64,000 nucleotides of DNA from Caldilineaceae bacterium SB0661_bin_32 (lineage in GTDB: Bacteria; Chloroflexota; Anaerolineae; Caldilineales; Caldilineaceae), in contig VXMH01000014.1 of the NCBI GenBank assembly GCA_009841235.1, positions 62,001 through 126,000 on the forward strand, in the 5' to 3' direction. A model generated the notes under the pieces. That model saw only the letters and a program-made list of their open reading frames with translations. It ran no database searches and was not told the DNA's origin. Both the position numbers and the translations under genes were made by a program. Shown here in pieces: positions 8,178 through 18,379 of the stretch; the stretch's first letter is position 1, and each line of letters opens with the position of its first letter.

Positions 8178-8199
8178 CCTTGCCCATTCCTTGCCCATT
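8178..8199. repeat. two tandem copies of an 11-bp unit
   Basis: The unit CCTTGCCCATT is repeated perfectly at 8178-8188 and 8189-8199, between the regulator gene and the left end of the insertion sequence. No function is evident. The rest of 8007-8241 holds no gene; it should contain the promoter of the minus-strand regulator. Confidence 0.6.
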
Positions 8200-8235
8200 C
8201 CCCTGTTATGCAGTAGGCTTACATTCTGTCGAATA

Positions 8236-8241
8236 GTAATA
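8236..8241. repeat. left target-site duplication GTAATA
   Basis: GTAATA directly precedes the left inverted repeat and is matched by GTAATA at 9358-9363 after the right inverted repeat. Confidence 0.8.
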
Positions 8242-9357
8242 TGAGGGGTGTGCATAATGTAGATTTGACATAATCGGCCAGACAGGGTTCTTCTTTTTGT
8301 CACCAACAAGATAAGGAGAATCCAATGGCAAAGGTGCCGGAACTGACCGATTATGTCGAGTTGATTATCACCCTGTTTGGCCTGTTTGAGCAATATCGTA
8401 TGAACCGAGATGGCGAGAAAGCAGGTCGTCCTTATGTCTATAGCGAAGCGAGTTTCATCATCTTTTTTATGCTGATGCAGTATCGACGGATTTTCGACAG
8501 CAAGAGTCAGTGGCACTGGCTGCATCAGCATGCGGATGTGGTCGAGATGTTAGGCTGGCAGCAGATTCCCCACCGCACGACGATTCGGCGTCGTTACGAA
8601 TGCATGTACACAGTTGTGCAGGAATTCGTGTTGTTCGCAGCGCAGCATGTCGCCGACGAGGATGTGTTGTTCAGTCAGAAGCATCTGGTCGAAGACAAGA
8701 GCCTGTTCAAAGCGCTGGGGCCGGTATGGCATCAGTGGATGCGCCTCAAACAGTGGATACCGGCTACACTGCGCAAGCTGGATACGGCGGCAACCTGGTG
8801 CAGAAGCGCCTATCACGGCTGGGTCTACGGCTACGGGCTCCATATCACCTGCAATGAAGATGCCTTTCCTGTCATGTTGCAAGTGGAAACGGCTTCCGTT
8901 TCCGAAAGTCAGGCGCTGAATCAGAAAGAAGAGCGCATTCTCAACCAACTCGGCCCCCAGACCTTGGCCGCCGATAATGCCTACACCAAAGCCATGCGCA
9001 TTCGCGCTTGGCAGAAACGCGATGTTCTTCTGCTCACGCCCGCACGCAAATGGGTGCATGGACGCTTTGCTCAACGCTATCACGAACTCATCAAGTTGCC
9101 CGAAATGGCAGCGCATATGCGACGACGACGCACTTCGGTCGAACCTCTCTTTGACCTCATTGCCCAGGTCATCGGCGCATACGGCCCGCAGAAGCAGTTG
9201 CCGCTCCAAGGGCTTGACAAGGTGTGCGTTCCTGTTTAGCTCTGGTCACCCTTTCCGTTCAGATTGCCATGATTGCCAATTCCAGATGGGGCTTGCCCCA
9301 TCGTAACATCTCGAATATCGCCGCCGCTTTCCAGTGAACATTTATGCACACCCCTCA
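8242..9357 (+). mobile_element. complete IS element with DDE transposase, 16-bp TIRs and 6-bp target duplication
   Basis: The element is bounded by perfect 16-bp terminal inverted repeats, TGAGGGGTGTGCATAA at 8242-8257 and its complement at 9342-9357. Both ends are flanked by the same hexamer GTAATA (8236-8241 and 9358-9363), the target-site duplication. The 1116-bp unit contains one transposase gene. It inserted between the regulator and the phosphohexomutase gene without disrupting a recognisable reading frame. The exact IS family is not assigned; the transposase is of the IS4/IS5-type DDE superfamily. Confidence 0.88.
8325..9337 (+). pseudogene. IS transposase (IS4/IS5-type DDE), C-terminus frameshifted
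   Basis: The open frame runs from ATG 8325 to a stop at 9239 (304 residues). It carries a DDE-type core: VEDKSLFKALG, then YHGWVYGYGLH, LAADNAYT and RRRTSVEPLFDLI with the catalytic Glu. In the frame two bases on, translation continues VRSCLALVTLSVQIAMIANSR and ends at 9337, 20 bp before the right end of the IS, which is the expected position. A two-base gain in GTGTG (9222-9226) explains the break and would leave about 337 residues when repaired. The truncated product may be inactive. Confidence 0.8.
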
Positions 9358-9451
9358 GTAATATCACTGTTTGTATTGCTGGGCCAGAGGATACCCCCGC
9401 TGTGCGAACAGGCACAAAGTTGAAAGAAACTCCCGAACCGAAGGACTCTGT

Positions 9452-10912
9452 ATGACGAACCAGCGCTCATATAACGAAGTGGTAGCGCATTCAACAATAC
9501 GCTTTGGCACCGATGGCTGGCGCGGACGCATGGCCGAAGACTACACCTTTGCCAATGTGCGCCGCTGTGCCCAGGGCTTTGCCAACTGGCTGCTGGACGA
9601 GGGTTATGCCTCCCAAACCGTCGTTGTCGGTCACGACCAGCGCTTTCAAGGTGAACACTTTGCCGCAGCAGTGGCGGAGGTGCTGGCCGCCAACGACCTG
9701 CAGGTCCTGCTGATCGACGGCGCCGCGCCGACGCCGGTGATCAGCTTCGCTGCCGTCAATAACAACGCCGCCGGCGCCGTCAACATCACTGCCAGCCACA
9801 ACCCGCCTGAGGACAACGGCTTCAAAGTGCGCGACGCCAGCGGCGGCGCGGTGCCGCCGGATGGACTGGCCGCCATCGAAGCCCGCATTCCCGATTCGGA
9901 CGGGGTAAAGAGCATCTCTCTCGACGCGGCCCTCGCCGACGGCACAGTGCGGCGTCATCAGCCGCAGGCCGCCTATCTGGATCACCTGTCCAGCCTCATC
10001 GATGTCACGGGCATCCGTGAGGCCGGCCTCAAAATCGTTGTCGACGGCATGTGGGGCAACGGCGCCGGCTGGCTGACCGAAATCCTCGGCGGCGGCAAAA
10101 CCGAAGTTATCGAAATCCACGCGCAGCGCAACCCGATCTTTCCTGAAATGGACCGCCCCGAGCCGATTCCCCCCAATGTCGACGCCGGCCTGGCCGTCGC
10201 CCGCTCCGTAGAGGCCGACTGCATCTGTATCCTCGACGGAGATGCAGACCGCTGCGGCTTCGGCGATGAGAACGGCCAGTTCGTCGATCAGCTGCGGGTC
10301 TACGGGCTGCTCGCCTACTATCTGCTTGAAGTGCGCGGCGAACGCGGGCCGATTGTCAAGACCCTCAGCACCACCTCGATGCTGGACAAGCTGTGCGCGG
10401 CCTACGACGTGCCCGTGGTGGAGACCGGTGTCGGCTTCAAATTCGTGGCGCCGGCGATGCTGGAGCACGATGCGCTCATTGGCGGTGAGGAGAGCGGCGG
10501 CTACGCCTTCCGCGGCCACGTGCCCGAGCGCGACGGCATCCTCTCCAATCTCTTCCTCCTGGACCTCATGGTGCGCACCGGCAAGAGACCGACTGAGCTG
10601 CTACAGCTTCTCTTCGAGAAAGTCGGCGAACACTTCTACGACCGGGTTGACATCCGCCTGACCGGCGCGGATATGAAAGCCGCAGCCCAGCAAAGACTCG
10701 ATAACGTCGATATCAGCGGGCTGACACTGGGCGGCATCGCCGTCACCGATCGCATCACCGTCGACGGCTACAAGTTCCCAATGGAGGATGGGGGCTGGTT
10801 GCTGGTGCGCTTCTCCGGCACCGAACCGTTGATCCGGATCTACACGGAGACGACCCGCAAGGAGCAGGTGGCTGCGATCCTTGCCGATGGCCAAAAGCTG
10901 GCCGGGCTGTAG
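9452..10912 (+). CDS. phosphoglucomutase/phosphomannomutase family protein
   Basis: This 486-residue enzyme of the alpha-D-phosphohexomutase superfamily interconverts hexose 1- and 6-phosphates. The catalytic phosphoserine motif is TASHNP (113-118), the Mg loop is DGDADR (262-267), the sugar-binding loop is GEESGG (345-350), and the C-terminal phosphate-binding loop is [12 protein letters not shown]. The frame extends upstream to 9371, but ATG 9452 fits the family's N-terminus, which reaches [11 protein letters not shown] within 25 residues. It may supply activated sugars for the glycosyltransferase genes in the window. Glucose versus mannose specificity cannot be decided. Confidence 0.93.
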   Translation: MTNQRSYNEVVAHSTIRFGTDGWRGRMAEDYTFANVRRCAQGFANWLLDEGYASQTVVVGHDQRFQGEHFAAAVAEVLAANDLQVLLIDGAAPTPVISFAAVNNNAAGAVNITASHNPPEDNGFKVRDASGGAVPPDGLAAIEARIPDSDGVKSISLDAALADGTVRRHQPQAAYLDHLSSLIDVTGIREAGLKIVVDGMWGNGAGWLTEILGGGKTEVIEIHAQRNPIFPEMDRPEPIPPNVDAGLAVARSVEADCICILDGDADRCGFGDENGQFVDQLRVYGLLAYYLLEVRGERGPIVKTLSTTSMLDKLCAAYDVPVVETGVGFKFVAPAMLEHDALIGGEESGGYAFRGHVPERDGILSNLFLLDLMVRTGKRPTELLQLLFEKVGEHFYDRVDIRLTGADMKAAAQQRLDNVDISGLTLGGIAVTDRITVDGYKFPMEDGGWLLVRFSGTEPLIRIYTETTRKEQVAAILADGQKLAGL

Positions 10913-11112
10913 ACATAAGCCTCCGCACAGGACAGAGAACACCCCCAATCCCCGTTCTTGAACTGCGCCTCTCTGTCATCCGGCGCGCTTTCGTGCAGTG
11001 ACAGTATGTGATAAAATTAACAAGCAGCGTATGCCAGAAAAAAAGCCAGTTTTGCCTCTTTTGCGAGAGATTTCCAAACCGGATGTGTTGCCATCCTGCC
11101 ATCTGAGCGCAC

Positions 11113-11976
11113 ATGACCGTTCCGACGCTGGTCGACAGCCACTGCCATCTGGACATGGAGCAGTTTGATGCGGACCGGGCCGCCGTGCTGGAGCGGGCAC
11201 AAGCGCGCGGTGTAAACATGATCATCAACCCTGGCATCGATCTGGTCCACTGCCGGCAGGCCATTGCGCTGGCCGACCGGCATCCGCAGGTGTACGCTGC
11301 GGTGGGAATCCACCCCAACAGCAGCGCCGACTTCGGGGAACAGGCGCTGACGCAGTTGCGCGAGTTGGTCGATCATCCCAAGGTTGTCGCTATCGGAGAA
11401 ATCGGGCTGGACTATCACTGGGATACTGTCTCCCGCCGGCAGCAGGCACAGGCATTTCGGGCGCAGCTGGATCTGGCCGCCGAACTGGGCCTGCCGGTCA
11501 TCATCCATAACCGGGAGGCGTCCACCGATCTGGCCCAGATTCTGCAAACGTGGGCAGCCAGTGCACGTACGCGCAATTCCCCTCTGGCAGAACGGCCGTT
11601 TTGGGGCGTACTGCACGCATTCTCCGGCGGCGCTGCCTTGGCACAAGCGGCTCACGACTGGAATTTCGCCCTCGGCTTAGGCGGTCCGATTACATTCAGA
11701 AACGCACGGGCTTTGCACAAACTCGCGCCGCAACTGGGTCTTGACCGCTTGATGCTCGAAACCGACGCTCCTTGGCTGACGCCGCATCCATTGCGCGGGA
11801 AACGCAACGAACCCGCGTATGTGGCTCTGGTGGCCGAAAGGCTGGCCGAGCTCCTGGGAGTGCCCTTAGAGGAGATAGCGGCCCGCACGACCGCTGTCGC
11901 CCGCTCTATCTTTGCGCCGCTGGCCGGTGAATCGAGGCCGGAAGCGGTTTCGATGGCCGCCGGCCGGCCAGCGTAG
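11113..11976 (+). CDS. tatD: TatD family metal-dependent hydrolase
   Basis: This 287-residue TIM-barrel hydrolase belongs to the TatD DNase/YcfH family. The metal ligands are visible: H10 and H12 in DSHCHLD, E96 in [11 protein letters not shown]132 in IHNREA, H168 in LHAFSGG and D218 in [10 protein letters not shown]. The family acts on DNA or small phosphodiester or amide substrates. The gene is 200 bases downstream of the phosphohexomutase, a gap holding no clear feature, and 32 bases upstream of the polyprenyl synthase. The presence of a short insertion around residues 147-162 is the only unusual point. Confidence 0.93.
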   Translation: MTVPTLVDSHCHLDMEQFDADRAAVLERAQARGVNMIINPGIDLVHCRQAIALADRHPQVYAAVGIHPNSSADFGEQALTQLRELVDHPKVVAIGEIGLDYHWDTVSRRQQAQAFRAQLDLAAELGLPVIIHNREASTDLAQILQTWAASARTRNSPLAERPFWGVLHAFSGGAALAQAAHDWNFALGLGGPITFRNARALHKLAPQLGLDRLMLETDAPWLTPHPLRGKRNEPAYVALVAERLAELLGVPLEEIAARTTAVARSIFAPLAGESRPEAVSMAAGRPA

Positions 11977-12008
11977 TCCGTCGCTTGTACGCTTTGTGGC
12001 GCTTTCTT

Positions 12009-13220
12009 ATGGTTGACCAGGTCCAAGTCGAACAGCTCACCGACACCGAAGCGAGACCCTTGGCGCGGGATAGGCCGCCGATGATGCCCCGCTCGGGTGA
12101 CCTCGGCGCGCGTGACGGGATCGCGCACGAGAGTTTCCGCCGCGCGCTGCTGACGCCCCAGGACGCGTCTGCGCTGCTCGCTCCGGTACGCGGAGGACTT
12201 GAGCAGGTCGAAGAGAAGATGAAGAGCGTCGACGCCGACGTGTTCGCGCCGCTGGCCAACGCCTTCCTTGAACTGATCGGGCAGGGCGGGAAACGGTTGC
12301 GTCCGGCGCTGGCGCTGCTGGCCGCAGGGCTGCAAGACGGTACTCCCGATCTAAACAGTTCCCGCTCCAATGCGGACGGGGTACCAACTGCTTCGGGTGA
12401 GTACCGGAACACGCATACGCTAATCGCCCTGGCGGCAGCCGTGGAGATGCTGCACACCGCCACGCTCGTCCACGACGATGTCATCGACGGCGCGCTGCTG
12501 CGTCGTGACGCACCCACGCTTAACGCCTCCTGGAGCGCGGGGGCCACGGTTCTAGCCGGCGACTATATGTTTGCCCGCTCCGCCCAGTTCGCCGCCGAGA
12601 CCGACAACGTGCGCGTCATCACCATCTTCAGTGATACTCTGCGCGTGATCGTCGATGGCGAGATGCGCCAGCTTTCAGATCGCAACGACTTTCGCCAAGA
12701 CCGCCAAGCTTACTACCAGCGCATCTATGCCAAGACGGCCAGTCTTTACAGTGCCGCGACCGAAGCGGCCGCCGTCCTGGTGGGTCTGGCGCCGGACCGG
12801 GTCCAGGCACTCAAATCCTTCGGTTACCAGTTCGGGATGGCCTTCCAGATCGTGGATGACATCCTCGATTTTGTCGGCACCGATGCCACCCTGGGCAAGC
12901 CCGTTGGAAGCGACCTGCGCCAGGGAACCCTCACACTGCCGTTCCTCTACTACCTGCGCGAACTGCCCCAGCCGCAAAAGGTGGTGTCCCGGCTGCTCCA
13001 GGCCAGAGAGCGCGCCGATACCGGCGACCCCAGCATCCTGTCCGCAACCGTGGAGGAGATCGTTCAGGCCGTGCGCGCTAGCGGCGCAATTGAAGCCGCC
13101 CATCAGGAAGCGCTCGGCTTTCTCGACCACGCGGTTCACGATCTGGCTCCCTTCAATGACAACCACTACCAGCGATCGCTGCTGGGCCTCTGCGCCTTTG
13201 TTGTGCAGCGCAGCAGCTGA
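12009..13220 (+). CDS. polyprenyl synthetase (trans-isoprenyl diphosphate synthase)
   Basis: This 403-residue enzyme makes the polyprenyl diphosphate chain of quinones or carriers from IPP and an allylic primer. It shows GGKRLRP at 93-99, the first Asp-rich motif DDVID at 156-160 and the second DDILD at 283-287. A TTG start at 11985 is possible, but ATG 12009 is preferred. It has an N-terminal extension of about 60 residues and an insertion of about 25 polar residues (about 110-135) between the first conserved helices, so it is longer than the usual 320-350 residues. The chain length of the product cannot be predicted with confidence. Confidence 0.9.
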   Translation: MVDQVQVEQLTDTEARPLARDRPPMMPRSGDLGARDGIAHESFRRALLTPQDASALLAPVRGGLEQVEEKMKSVDADVFAPLANAFLELIGQGGKRLRPALALLAAGLQDGTPDLNSSRSNADGVPTASGEYRNTHTLIALAAAVEMLHTATLVHDDVIDGALLRRDAPTLNASWSAGATVLAGDYMFARSAQFAAETDNVRVITIFSDTLRVIVDGEMRQLSDRNDFRQDRQAYYQRIYAKTASLYSAATEAAAVLVGLAPDRVQALKSFGYQFGMAFQIVDDILDFVGTDATLGKPVGSDLRQGTLTLPFLYYLRELPQPQKVVSRLLQARERADTGDPSILSATVEEIVQAVRASGAIEAAHQEALGFLDHAVHDLAPFNDNHYQRSLLGLCAFVVQRSS

Positions 13221-13302
13221 ATCGAAACCGCCAGCCGTCGGAGTTCAGCGGATATTCCTGCGCAACGCCTGGCAACCGGCTCGCTGAACGCTTGCGAACG
13301 AG

Positions 13303-14538
13303 ATGCTTCAACGACTTCGCGGCCGTGCAGACAGCGCCCGCAACACGGATCCTCAAGGGGATGAGGCCCACTCGCAGACAGACAGGAGACCGCCGCCGAC
13401 GGATCTGGTGGTCGTGATCATCTCTTGGAATGTCTGGGACCATCTGCGCGCCTGCCTTACCTCGATAGAACTGCAAAGCACACCCATAGACGAAGGACGC
13501 GACAAGAGAGCGGGGCACAAGAACGCCGGCAACTCCACGACTTTCGTGCGCCGTTTCGGGCCGAAAAATGAGGCCACCCTCCAGGTCGTCGTGCTCGACA
13601 ATGCCAGCGAAGACGCCACGCTATCTCTCTTGCCAAACCGCTTCCCCTGGGTGCAGACGATCTTCAGCGGCGAAAACCTGGGCTTCACCGGCGGCAACAA
13701 CCGGGCTCTGGAAGCGATGGGGTTTGACCCCCGACCGACGCAGGACAGCATAGGGGAAGCCCCCGGTCAAGACCGCTTGGAGAGCCCGACCGAGCCAGTT
13801 CGAACATCTGACAGCAATTCGGAAACGGACCCGGCCCCGCGTCCCGCCGCCAAGGCGCGCTTCATCTATTTCCTCAACCCGGATACCGAACTCCTGCCCG
13901 GCAGCCTGTGGGCGCTCTACAACGGCATCAACGAAGACGAGACCATCGGCGCGATCGGGCCGCAACTGCGTTACACGGACGGCGCGTTGCAGAGCAGCCG
14001 CCGGCGTTTCCCCGGCCTCCTTACCGGCTTTTTCGAAAGCACCTGGCTGGAGCAAATGTGGTCCCGCAACCCGTGGACTCGCAGCTATCACCTAGCCGAC
14101 TGGCCGGCCGACGCCCGCCAGGACGTGGACTGGCTGGTCGGCGCAGCCCTTCTGGTGCGAGGAGAGGTGTTGGCCGCGCTCGGCGGATTCGATCCCCAGT
14201 TCTTCATGTACAGTGAAGAGACCGACCTCTGCCGCCGCATCAAGCGCGCCGGCTGGCGCGTGGTCTACGACCCGGGCGCAATCGTTATCCACGCCGAGGG
14301 CCGCAGCAGCGGACAGATCAGTGCCAGGCGCCATATCCTCTTCAACCGCAGCAAGGTTCGTTACATGCACAAGTGGCACGGCCCTATGTGGGCAGAGCTG
14401 CTGCGCCGCTATCTTCTCGCTGAATTTCGCCTGCAGATTATAAGCGAATCCTTCAAAGCGTTCTTGGGCCACAAAAGGGCGCTGCGCCGCGACCGCGTCG
14501 CCGCCTACCGCGACGTTCTGAAGAGTGGACTGGAGTGA
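13303..14538 (+). CDS. glycosyltransferase family 2 (rhamnosyltransferase-like) with two polar insertions
   Basis: This is a 411-residue GT-A fold glycosyltransferase. It has the nucleotide-binding start DLVVVIISWN at 34-43, VVVLDNASEDAT at 95-106, GENLGFTGGNNRAL at 123-136, and a DxD-like NPDTE at 192-196. The MYSEETDLCRRIKRAGWRVVYDP segment is typical of GT2 enzymes that build cell-surface polysaccharide. Two low-complexity polar stretches (about 59-91 and 141-186) interrupt the catalytic domain. These are not usual and probably form surface loops. Its last bases overlap the GTG start of the AlbA_2 gene. Confidence 0.88.
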   Translation: MLQRLRGRADSARNTDPQGDEAHSQTDRRPPPTDLVVVIISWNVWDHLRACLTSIELQSTPIDEGRDKRAGHKNAGNSTTFVRRFGPKNEATLQVVVLDNASEDATLSLLPNRFPWVQTIFSGENLGFTGGNNRALEAMGFDPRPTQDSIGEAPGQDRLESPTEPVRTSDSNSETDPAPRPAAKARFIYFLNPDTELLPGSLWALYNGINEDETIGAIGPQLRYTDGALQSSRRRFPGLLTGFFESTWLEQMWSRNPWTRSYHLADWPADARQDVDWLVGAALLVRGEVLAALGGFDPQFFMYSEETDLCRRIKRAGWRVVYDPGAIVIHAEGRSSGQISARRHILFNRSKVRYMHKWHGPMWAELLRRYLLAEFRLQIISESFKAFLGHKRALRRDRVAAYRDVLKSGLE

Positions 14539-15752
14539 ACCAGCAATTGTCAGATTTTACTGATGTAGAACTCTTGCGGATTATCGCCGGGGGCGAGACT
14601 GACCGCGTCGAGTTCAAGGAGTCCCTGACAGGAAGCGCAGCTGAGAGAATCCGCGAGGCCATCTGCGCTTTTGCCAACGATCTGCCCGGACACGGCGCGC
14701 CTGGTCTCATTTTTGTCGGAGTAAGGGACGATAGCACCATCGTCGGCACTTCGGCCACGGACCGGCTGCTTCAGCAATTAGCTGATATGAAAACCGATGG
14801 AAACATCCTGCCGCCGCCTACGCTGACAGTTGAAAGAATAATGCTACAGAACAAAGAGGTGGCACTGGTTGTCGTGCAGCCGTCCAATTCGCCCCCCGTA
14901 CGCTGCCAGGGCTCCATCTGTATCCGCATAGGCCCCCGCCGCGGTATCGCCACGGCACAGGACGAGCGCATCCTTAATGAAAAACGGCGATTTGGGGACC
15001 GCCCCTTCGACGTCACCCCAATACCTACTGCCGGTCTGTCCGATCTCAACCTCACCCAATTCGAAAACGAGTATCTGCCCGCCGCCTTTTCCGATGAAAT
15101 CCTTGCTGCCAACGACCGTTCTCTTCGTGAGCAACTTTCCGCGACGAAGATGATAGAGTCCGCCCAGCGGCCCACTGCGACGGTAATGGGCCTGCTCGCT
15201 ATTGGCAAGAATCCGCAGGACTTTCTGCCGGGCGCCTACGCGCAGTTTCTCAGAATTGGCGGCAACGAACTTGCCGATGATATTCTTGACAGCGAAGACA
15301 TTAGCGGCGCCGTTCCCGATCTTCTGCGTCGGTTGGATGAAAAACTGCGCGCGCATAACCGAACAGAGGTGGATATTACCTCCGGCGACACCGATCTACG
15401 CACCGCACTGTATCCTACGGAAGCCTTGCAACAGATTACCCGCAACGCCATTATGCACAGAACGTATGAAGCGACGAACGCGCCGGTTCGCGTCAGTTGG
15501 TTCAGCAACCGCATCGAAGTTATCAGCCCCGGCGGTGCCTTCGGAACGGTCGCCGCTGACAATTTCGGCCAGCCGGGACTCACCGACTACCGCAACCCGA
15601 ATCTGGCCGACGCGATGAAGACCTTGGGCTATGTTCAACGTTTCGGAGTCGGAATCGACATCGCCAGACGGCACTTGGCGCAGGCGGGACATCCGCCTCC
15701 TGAGTTTGACGTTTCAGGCAACCATGTGCGGGTTGTGATATATGCAGCGTAA
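14535..15752 (+). CDS. AlbA_2 (Schlafen-like) and divergent HATPase domain protein
   Basis: This 405-residue protein has an N-terminal AlbA_2/Schlafen-like DNA-binding domain (ETDRVEFKESL near 21-31, then AICAFAND...GLIFVGVRDD) and a C-terminal divergent ATP-binding domain (LQQITRNAIMHRTYEATNAPVRVSWF, then NRIEVISPGG). The N-terminus is read from GTG 14535, which overlaps the upstream stop (GTGA). It is followed after 20 bases by a ParA-like ATPase, so the two are likely one operon. Family members are mostly uncharacterised putative transcriptional regulators or accessory-element proteins. A relative with an internal deletion lies at 51436-52831. Confidence 0.85.
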   Translation: MNQQLSDFTDVELLRIIAGGETDRVEFKESLTGSAAERIREAICAFANDLPGHGAPGLIFVGVRDDSTIVGTSATDRLLQQLADMKTDGNILPPPTLTVERIMLQNKEVALVVVQPSNSPPVRCQGSICIRIGPRRGIATAQDERILNEKRRFGDRPFDVTPIPTAGLSDLNLTQFENEYLPAAFSDEILAANDRSLREQLSATKMIESAQRPTATVMGLLAIGKNPQDFLPGAYAQFLRIGGNELADDILDSEDISGAVPDLLRRLDEKLRAHNRTEVDITSGDTDLRTALYPTEALQQITRNAIMHRTYEATNAPVRVSWFSNRIEVISPGGAFGTVAADNFGQPGLTDYRNPNLADAMKTLGYVQRFGVGIDIARRHLAQAGHPPPEFDVSGNHVRVVIYAA

Positions 15753-15772
15753 AAACATCAGGCTGCGGTAAG

Positions 15773-16792
15773 ATGAGTGTTCCCGTTCTAACCTTTTTCA
15801 ATAACAAGGGCGGTGTTGGCAAAACCTCTCTCGTCTATCATCTTGCCTGGATGCTATCCGACTCAGGTTATCACGTACTCGCCTGCGACCTGGACCCCCA
15901 AGCCAATCTCACCGCCGCCTTCCTGAACGAGGAGCGGCTGGAAGAACTGTGGAAAGACAACAATAGCACCGCCGGGCAGACCATCATGCAGTGCGTCAGG
16001 CCGCTCACGCGTGCGGGCGATGTCCGCAGCCCTGCTCTCGTGCCGATTGCTCTCTCGCTCGGTCTGATACCAGGCGATCTGGCGCTGGCCGGATTTGAAG
16101 ATGTTCTCTCCACGGAATGGCCCAATGCGCTGGGTTCCGGCGAGTTGTACCGCTCCTTTCGTGTTCTGACTGCCTTTGCAACGGTGATGCAAGACGGTGC
16201 GCGGCAGATGAACGCAGACATAATCCTGGCTGACGTCGGCCCTAACCTGGGTGCGATTAACCGTTCTGCGTTGATCGCCACCGACTATATTATCGTTCCC
16301 TTGGGCGCAGATCTGTTTTCGCTCCAGGGGCTGCGTAATCTTGGCCCTTCGCTGAATCGATGGCGCGCCGATTGGAGAAAACGCAGAGACAACTGGCAGC
16401 AGCCAGAATTCCTATTGCCGGCAGGCGCCATGAAGCCAATAGGCTATGTTGTCCAGCAACACGGAGTGCGTCTCAGCCGTCCCGTGAAGGCCTATGACAA
16501 GTGGGTGAACCGTATGCCTGAAGAGTACGCCCGCAACCTGTTGGGCGATAGCGTAGGCCCCTATGCGGCAACCCCTGTACAAGACACGGCACATGCCCTC
16601 GCAACCGTCAAGCATTTTCGTAGTCTCGTGCCGATGGCGCAGGAAGCGCGCAAGCCAATCTTTCACCTGACGACCGCCGACGGTGCGATCGGCAGCCATG
16701 CGGCAGCGGCCAATGACGCTCGCCGGGATTTCAAACAGCTGGCCAACAAAATCGCTCAGATAGTCATGCCGGAAGCTGTGGCTGCTGACTGA
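15773..16792 (+). CDS. ParA/MinD-like ATPase
   Basis: This 339-residue protein has the deviant Walker A KGGVGKT at 12-18, CDLDPQANLT near 39-48 (switch region) and ADVGPNLGAINRSALIATDYIIVPLGAD in place of Walker B. It resembles ParA-type ATPases that bind DNA and a partner. There is no ParB or centromere gene nearby, and chromosomal segregation ParA proteins are normally shorter (about 250-280 residues). The extra C-terminal region of about 80 residues is unlike standard ParA. Its only partner by position is the AlbA_2 protein directly upstream. Confidence 0.88.
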   Translation: MSVPVLTFFNNKGGVGKTSLVYHLAWMLSDSGYHVLACDLDPQANLTAAFLNEERLEELWKDNNSTAGQTIMQCVRPLTRAGDVRSPALVPIALSLGLIPGDLALAGFEDVLSTEWPNALGSGELYRSFRVLTAFATVMQDGARQMNADIILADVGPNLGAINRSALIATDYIIVPLGADLFSLQGLRNLGPSLNRWRADWRKRRDNWQQPEFLLPAGAMKPIGYVVQQHGVRLSRPVKAYDKWVNRMPEEYARNLLGDSVGPYAATPVQDTAHALATVKHFRSLVPMAQEARKPIFHLTTADGAIGSHAAAANDARRDFKQLANKIAQIVMPEAVAAD

Positions 16793-16837
16793 CCCGTGTT
16801 TCCTGACCGTTACGGCTGTCTTCACCTGGCACAACCT

Positions 16838-16865
16838 CTGACGCAGGTCACGTCAATTGCGTCAG
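16838..16865. terminator. hairpin downstream of the ParA-like gene
   Basis: CTGACGCA (16838-16845) and TGCGTCAG (16858-16865) form a perfect 8-bp stem with a 12-base loop. No T-run follows, so it may be a factor-dependent terminator, a processing site or an operator for hisS. Confidence 0.35.
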
Positions 16866-16975
16866 GAAGACCTTCTCCCTCCCCAATCTTTCTGTCTCCC
16901 CGTTTCTTCGTGTAATATGCTGCTCAACGCGCTGCCTCTTCATCCCTAAAGCGCAACCTATCAGGAGAAACTTCA

Positions 16976-18352
16976 GTGGCCCGATTTCAAACCAAGCCGA
17001 TCAGCGGCGCACGCGACTTCCTGCCCCTGGACGTGCTGCGCCGGCAATATGTCATCGATGTGATCGAACGCGTCTACCAGAGCTACGGCTTTGAACCGCT
17101 CGACACCCCGGTGATGGAACGATTGGATACCCTGCTCGGCAAATATGGCGAAGAGGGCGATCAGCTGATCTTCCGCGTCGCCAAGCGGGGCGCCAAGCTG
17201 CAACGAGCGCTCGCCGAATCCCCAACCGAAGACGAAATCGCCGACGCCGGCCTGCGCTACGACCTGACCGTGCCGCTCGCCCGCATCGTCGCCGAGTACA
17301 GCAACCAGCTCCCCCGTTACTTCAAGCGCTACCATATCGCGCCCGTCTATCGCGCGGACCGTCCCGCCAAGGGGCGCTTCCGCGAGTTCTACCAGTGCGA
17401 CCTGGATGTCGTCGGCTCCTCCAGCCAGCTGATCGAAGCCGAGGTCCTCAACGCCGGCGCCCAGGTCCTGCAGGAGTTGGGCTTCCGCGGGCGCGATGCG
17501 TCCGGCTTTCTGCTGCGCCTGAACCACCGCGGCGTCCTGCGCGGCCTGATGGAGGTAACCGGCATACCCACAGCACTGGAATCGGACGCCCTGGTCGCCG
17601 TCGACAAGCTGGACAAGATCGGCCTGGACGGCGTGGAGAAGGAGTTGCAGTCGCGAGGAATCGATCAGACCGCTACCACCGCACTTTTGGAACTGATGGC
17701 CGCCGCACCGGAGGATACGGACGCGGCGCTCTGCTGGCTGGAGGAAAAGCTGGCATGCTCCGAAAACGGCGCACAGGCGGTGGCTGAACTGAGAAATGTA
17801 GTTACGCTGACGCAGACAGGCCCAGCTGGCGGCCATATCCGCATCGACCCATACCTGGCGCGCGGGTTGAGCTACTACACCGGGCCAATCTACGAAATCG
17901 AATTCCCCACCCTGAGCGGCTCCGGCGGCGCCGGCGGACGCTACGACGACCTGATCGGCATGTTCAGCAACCGCTCGATCCCCGCCTGCGGCTTCAGCCT
18001 GGGTCTGGAGCGCATCCTCCTGATCATGGAAGAACGCGGCCTCTTCCCACAAAAACTGGCCGGACAACCTCAGGTCCTGATTACCAATTTCGACCGCGAG
18101 ACGCTGGGTGCCAACGTAGAGCTTGCACACGCGCTGCGAGAGGCCGGCCTGCGCGTCGACCTTTACCCGGACCCGGACAACCTGGGCCGCCAGTTCAGAT
18201 ACGCCGAGGAGCGCAACATCCCTGTCGCCCTTCTGTTAGGAGGAACCGAACTGGCGGCCGGCACCGTCACCGTCAAGGACCTGAGCAGCGGCGAGCAGGA
18301 GGCGGTGGCGCAAGCAAATGTGGCCGAACAACTTTGCGCAGGACTCCAATAA
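16976..18352 (+). CDS. hisS: histidyl-tRNA synthetase
   Basis: This 458-residue class II aminoacyl-tRNA synthetase charges tRNA-His. Motif 2 is VYRADRPAKGRFREFYQCDLD (about 124-144), the histidine loop is ARGLSYYTG at 295-303 followed by GGRYDDL at 320-326, and motif 3 is GFSLGLERI at 339-347. A C-terminal anticodon-binding domain is present (VLITNFDRE...LRVDLYPDP...), which separates it from the HisZ paralogue. The start is GTG 16976 after AGGAGAAACTTCA. It appears to be a single-gene unit. Confidence 0.95.
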   Translation: MARFQTKPISGARDFLPLDVLRRQYVIDVIERVYQSYGFEPLDTPVMERLDTLLGKYGEEGDQLIFRVAKRGAKLQRALAESPTEDEIADAGLRYDLTVPLARIVAEYSNQLPRYFKRYHIAPVYRADRPAKGRFREFYQCDLDVVGSSSQLIEAEVLNAGAQVLQELGFRGRDASGFLLRLNHRGVLRGLMEVTGIPTALESDALVAVDKLDKIGLDGVEKELQSRGIDQTATTALLELMAAAPEDTDAALCWLEEKLACSENGAQAVAELRNVVTLTQTGPAGGHIRIDPYLARGLSYYTGPIYEIEFPTLSGSGGAGGRYDDLIGMFSNRSIPACGFSLGLERILLIMEERGLFPQKLAGQPQVLITNFDRETLGANVELAHALREAGLRVDLYPDPDNLGRQFRYAEERNIPVALLLGGTELAAGTVTVKDLSSGEQEAVAQANVAEQLCAGLQ

Positions 18353-18379
18353 GGCCCGTTTCGGGTCTTGCGGATTGTC

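Noticed and set aside
8112..8531. 139-codon minus-strand frame across the left end of the IS
   Set aside because: It spans the IS boundary and overlaps the transposase start; there is no motif or ribosome-binding site.
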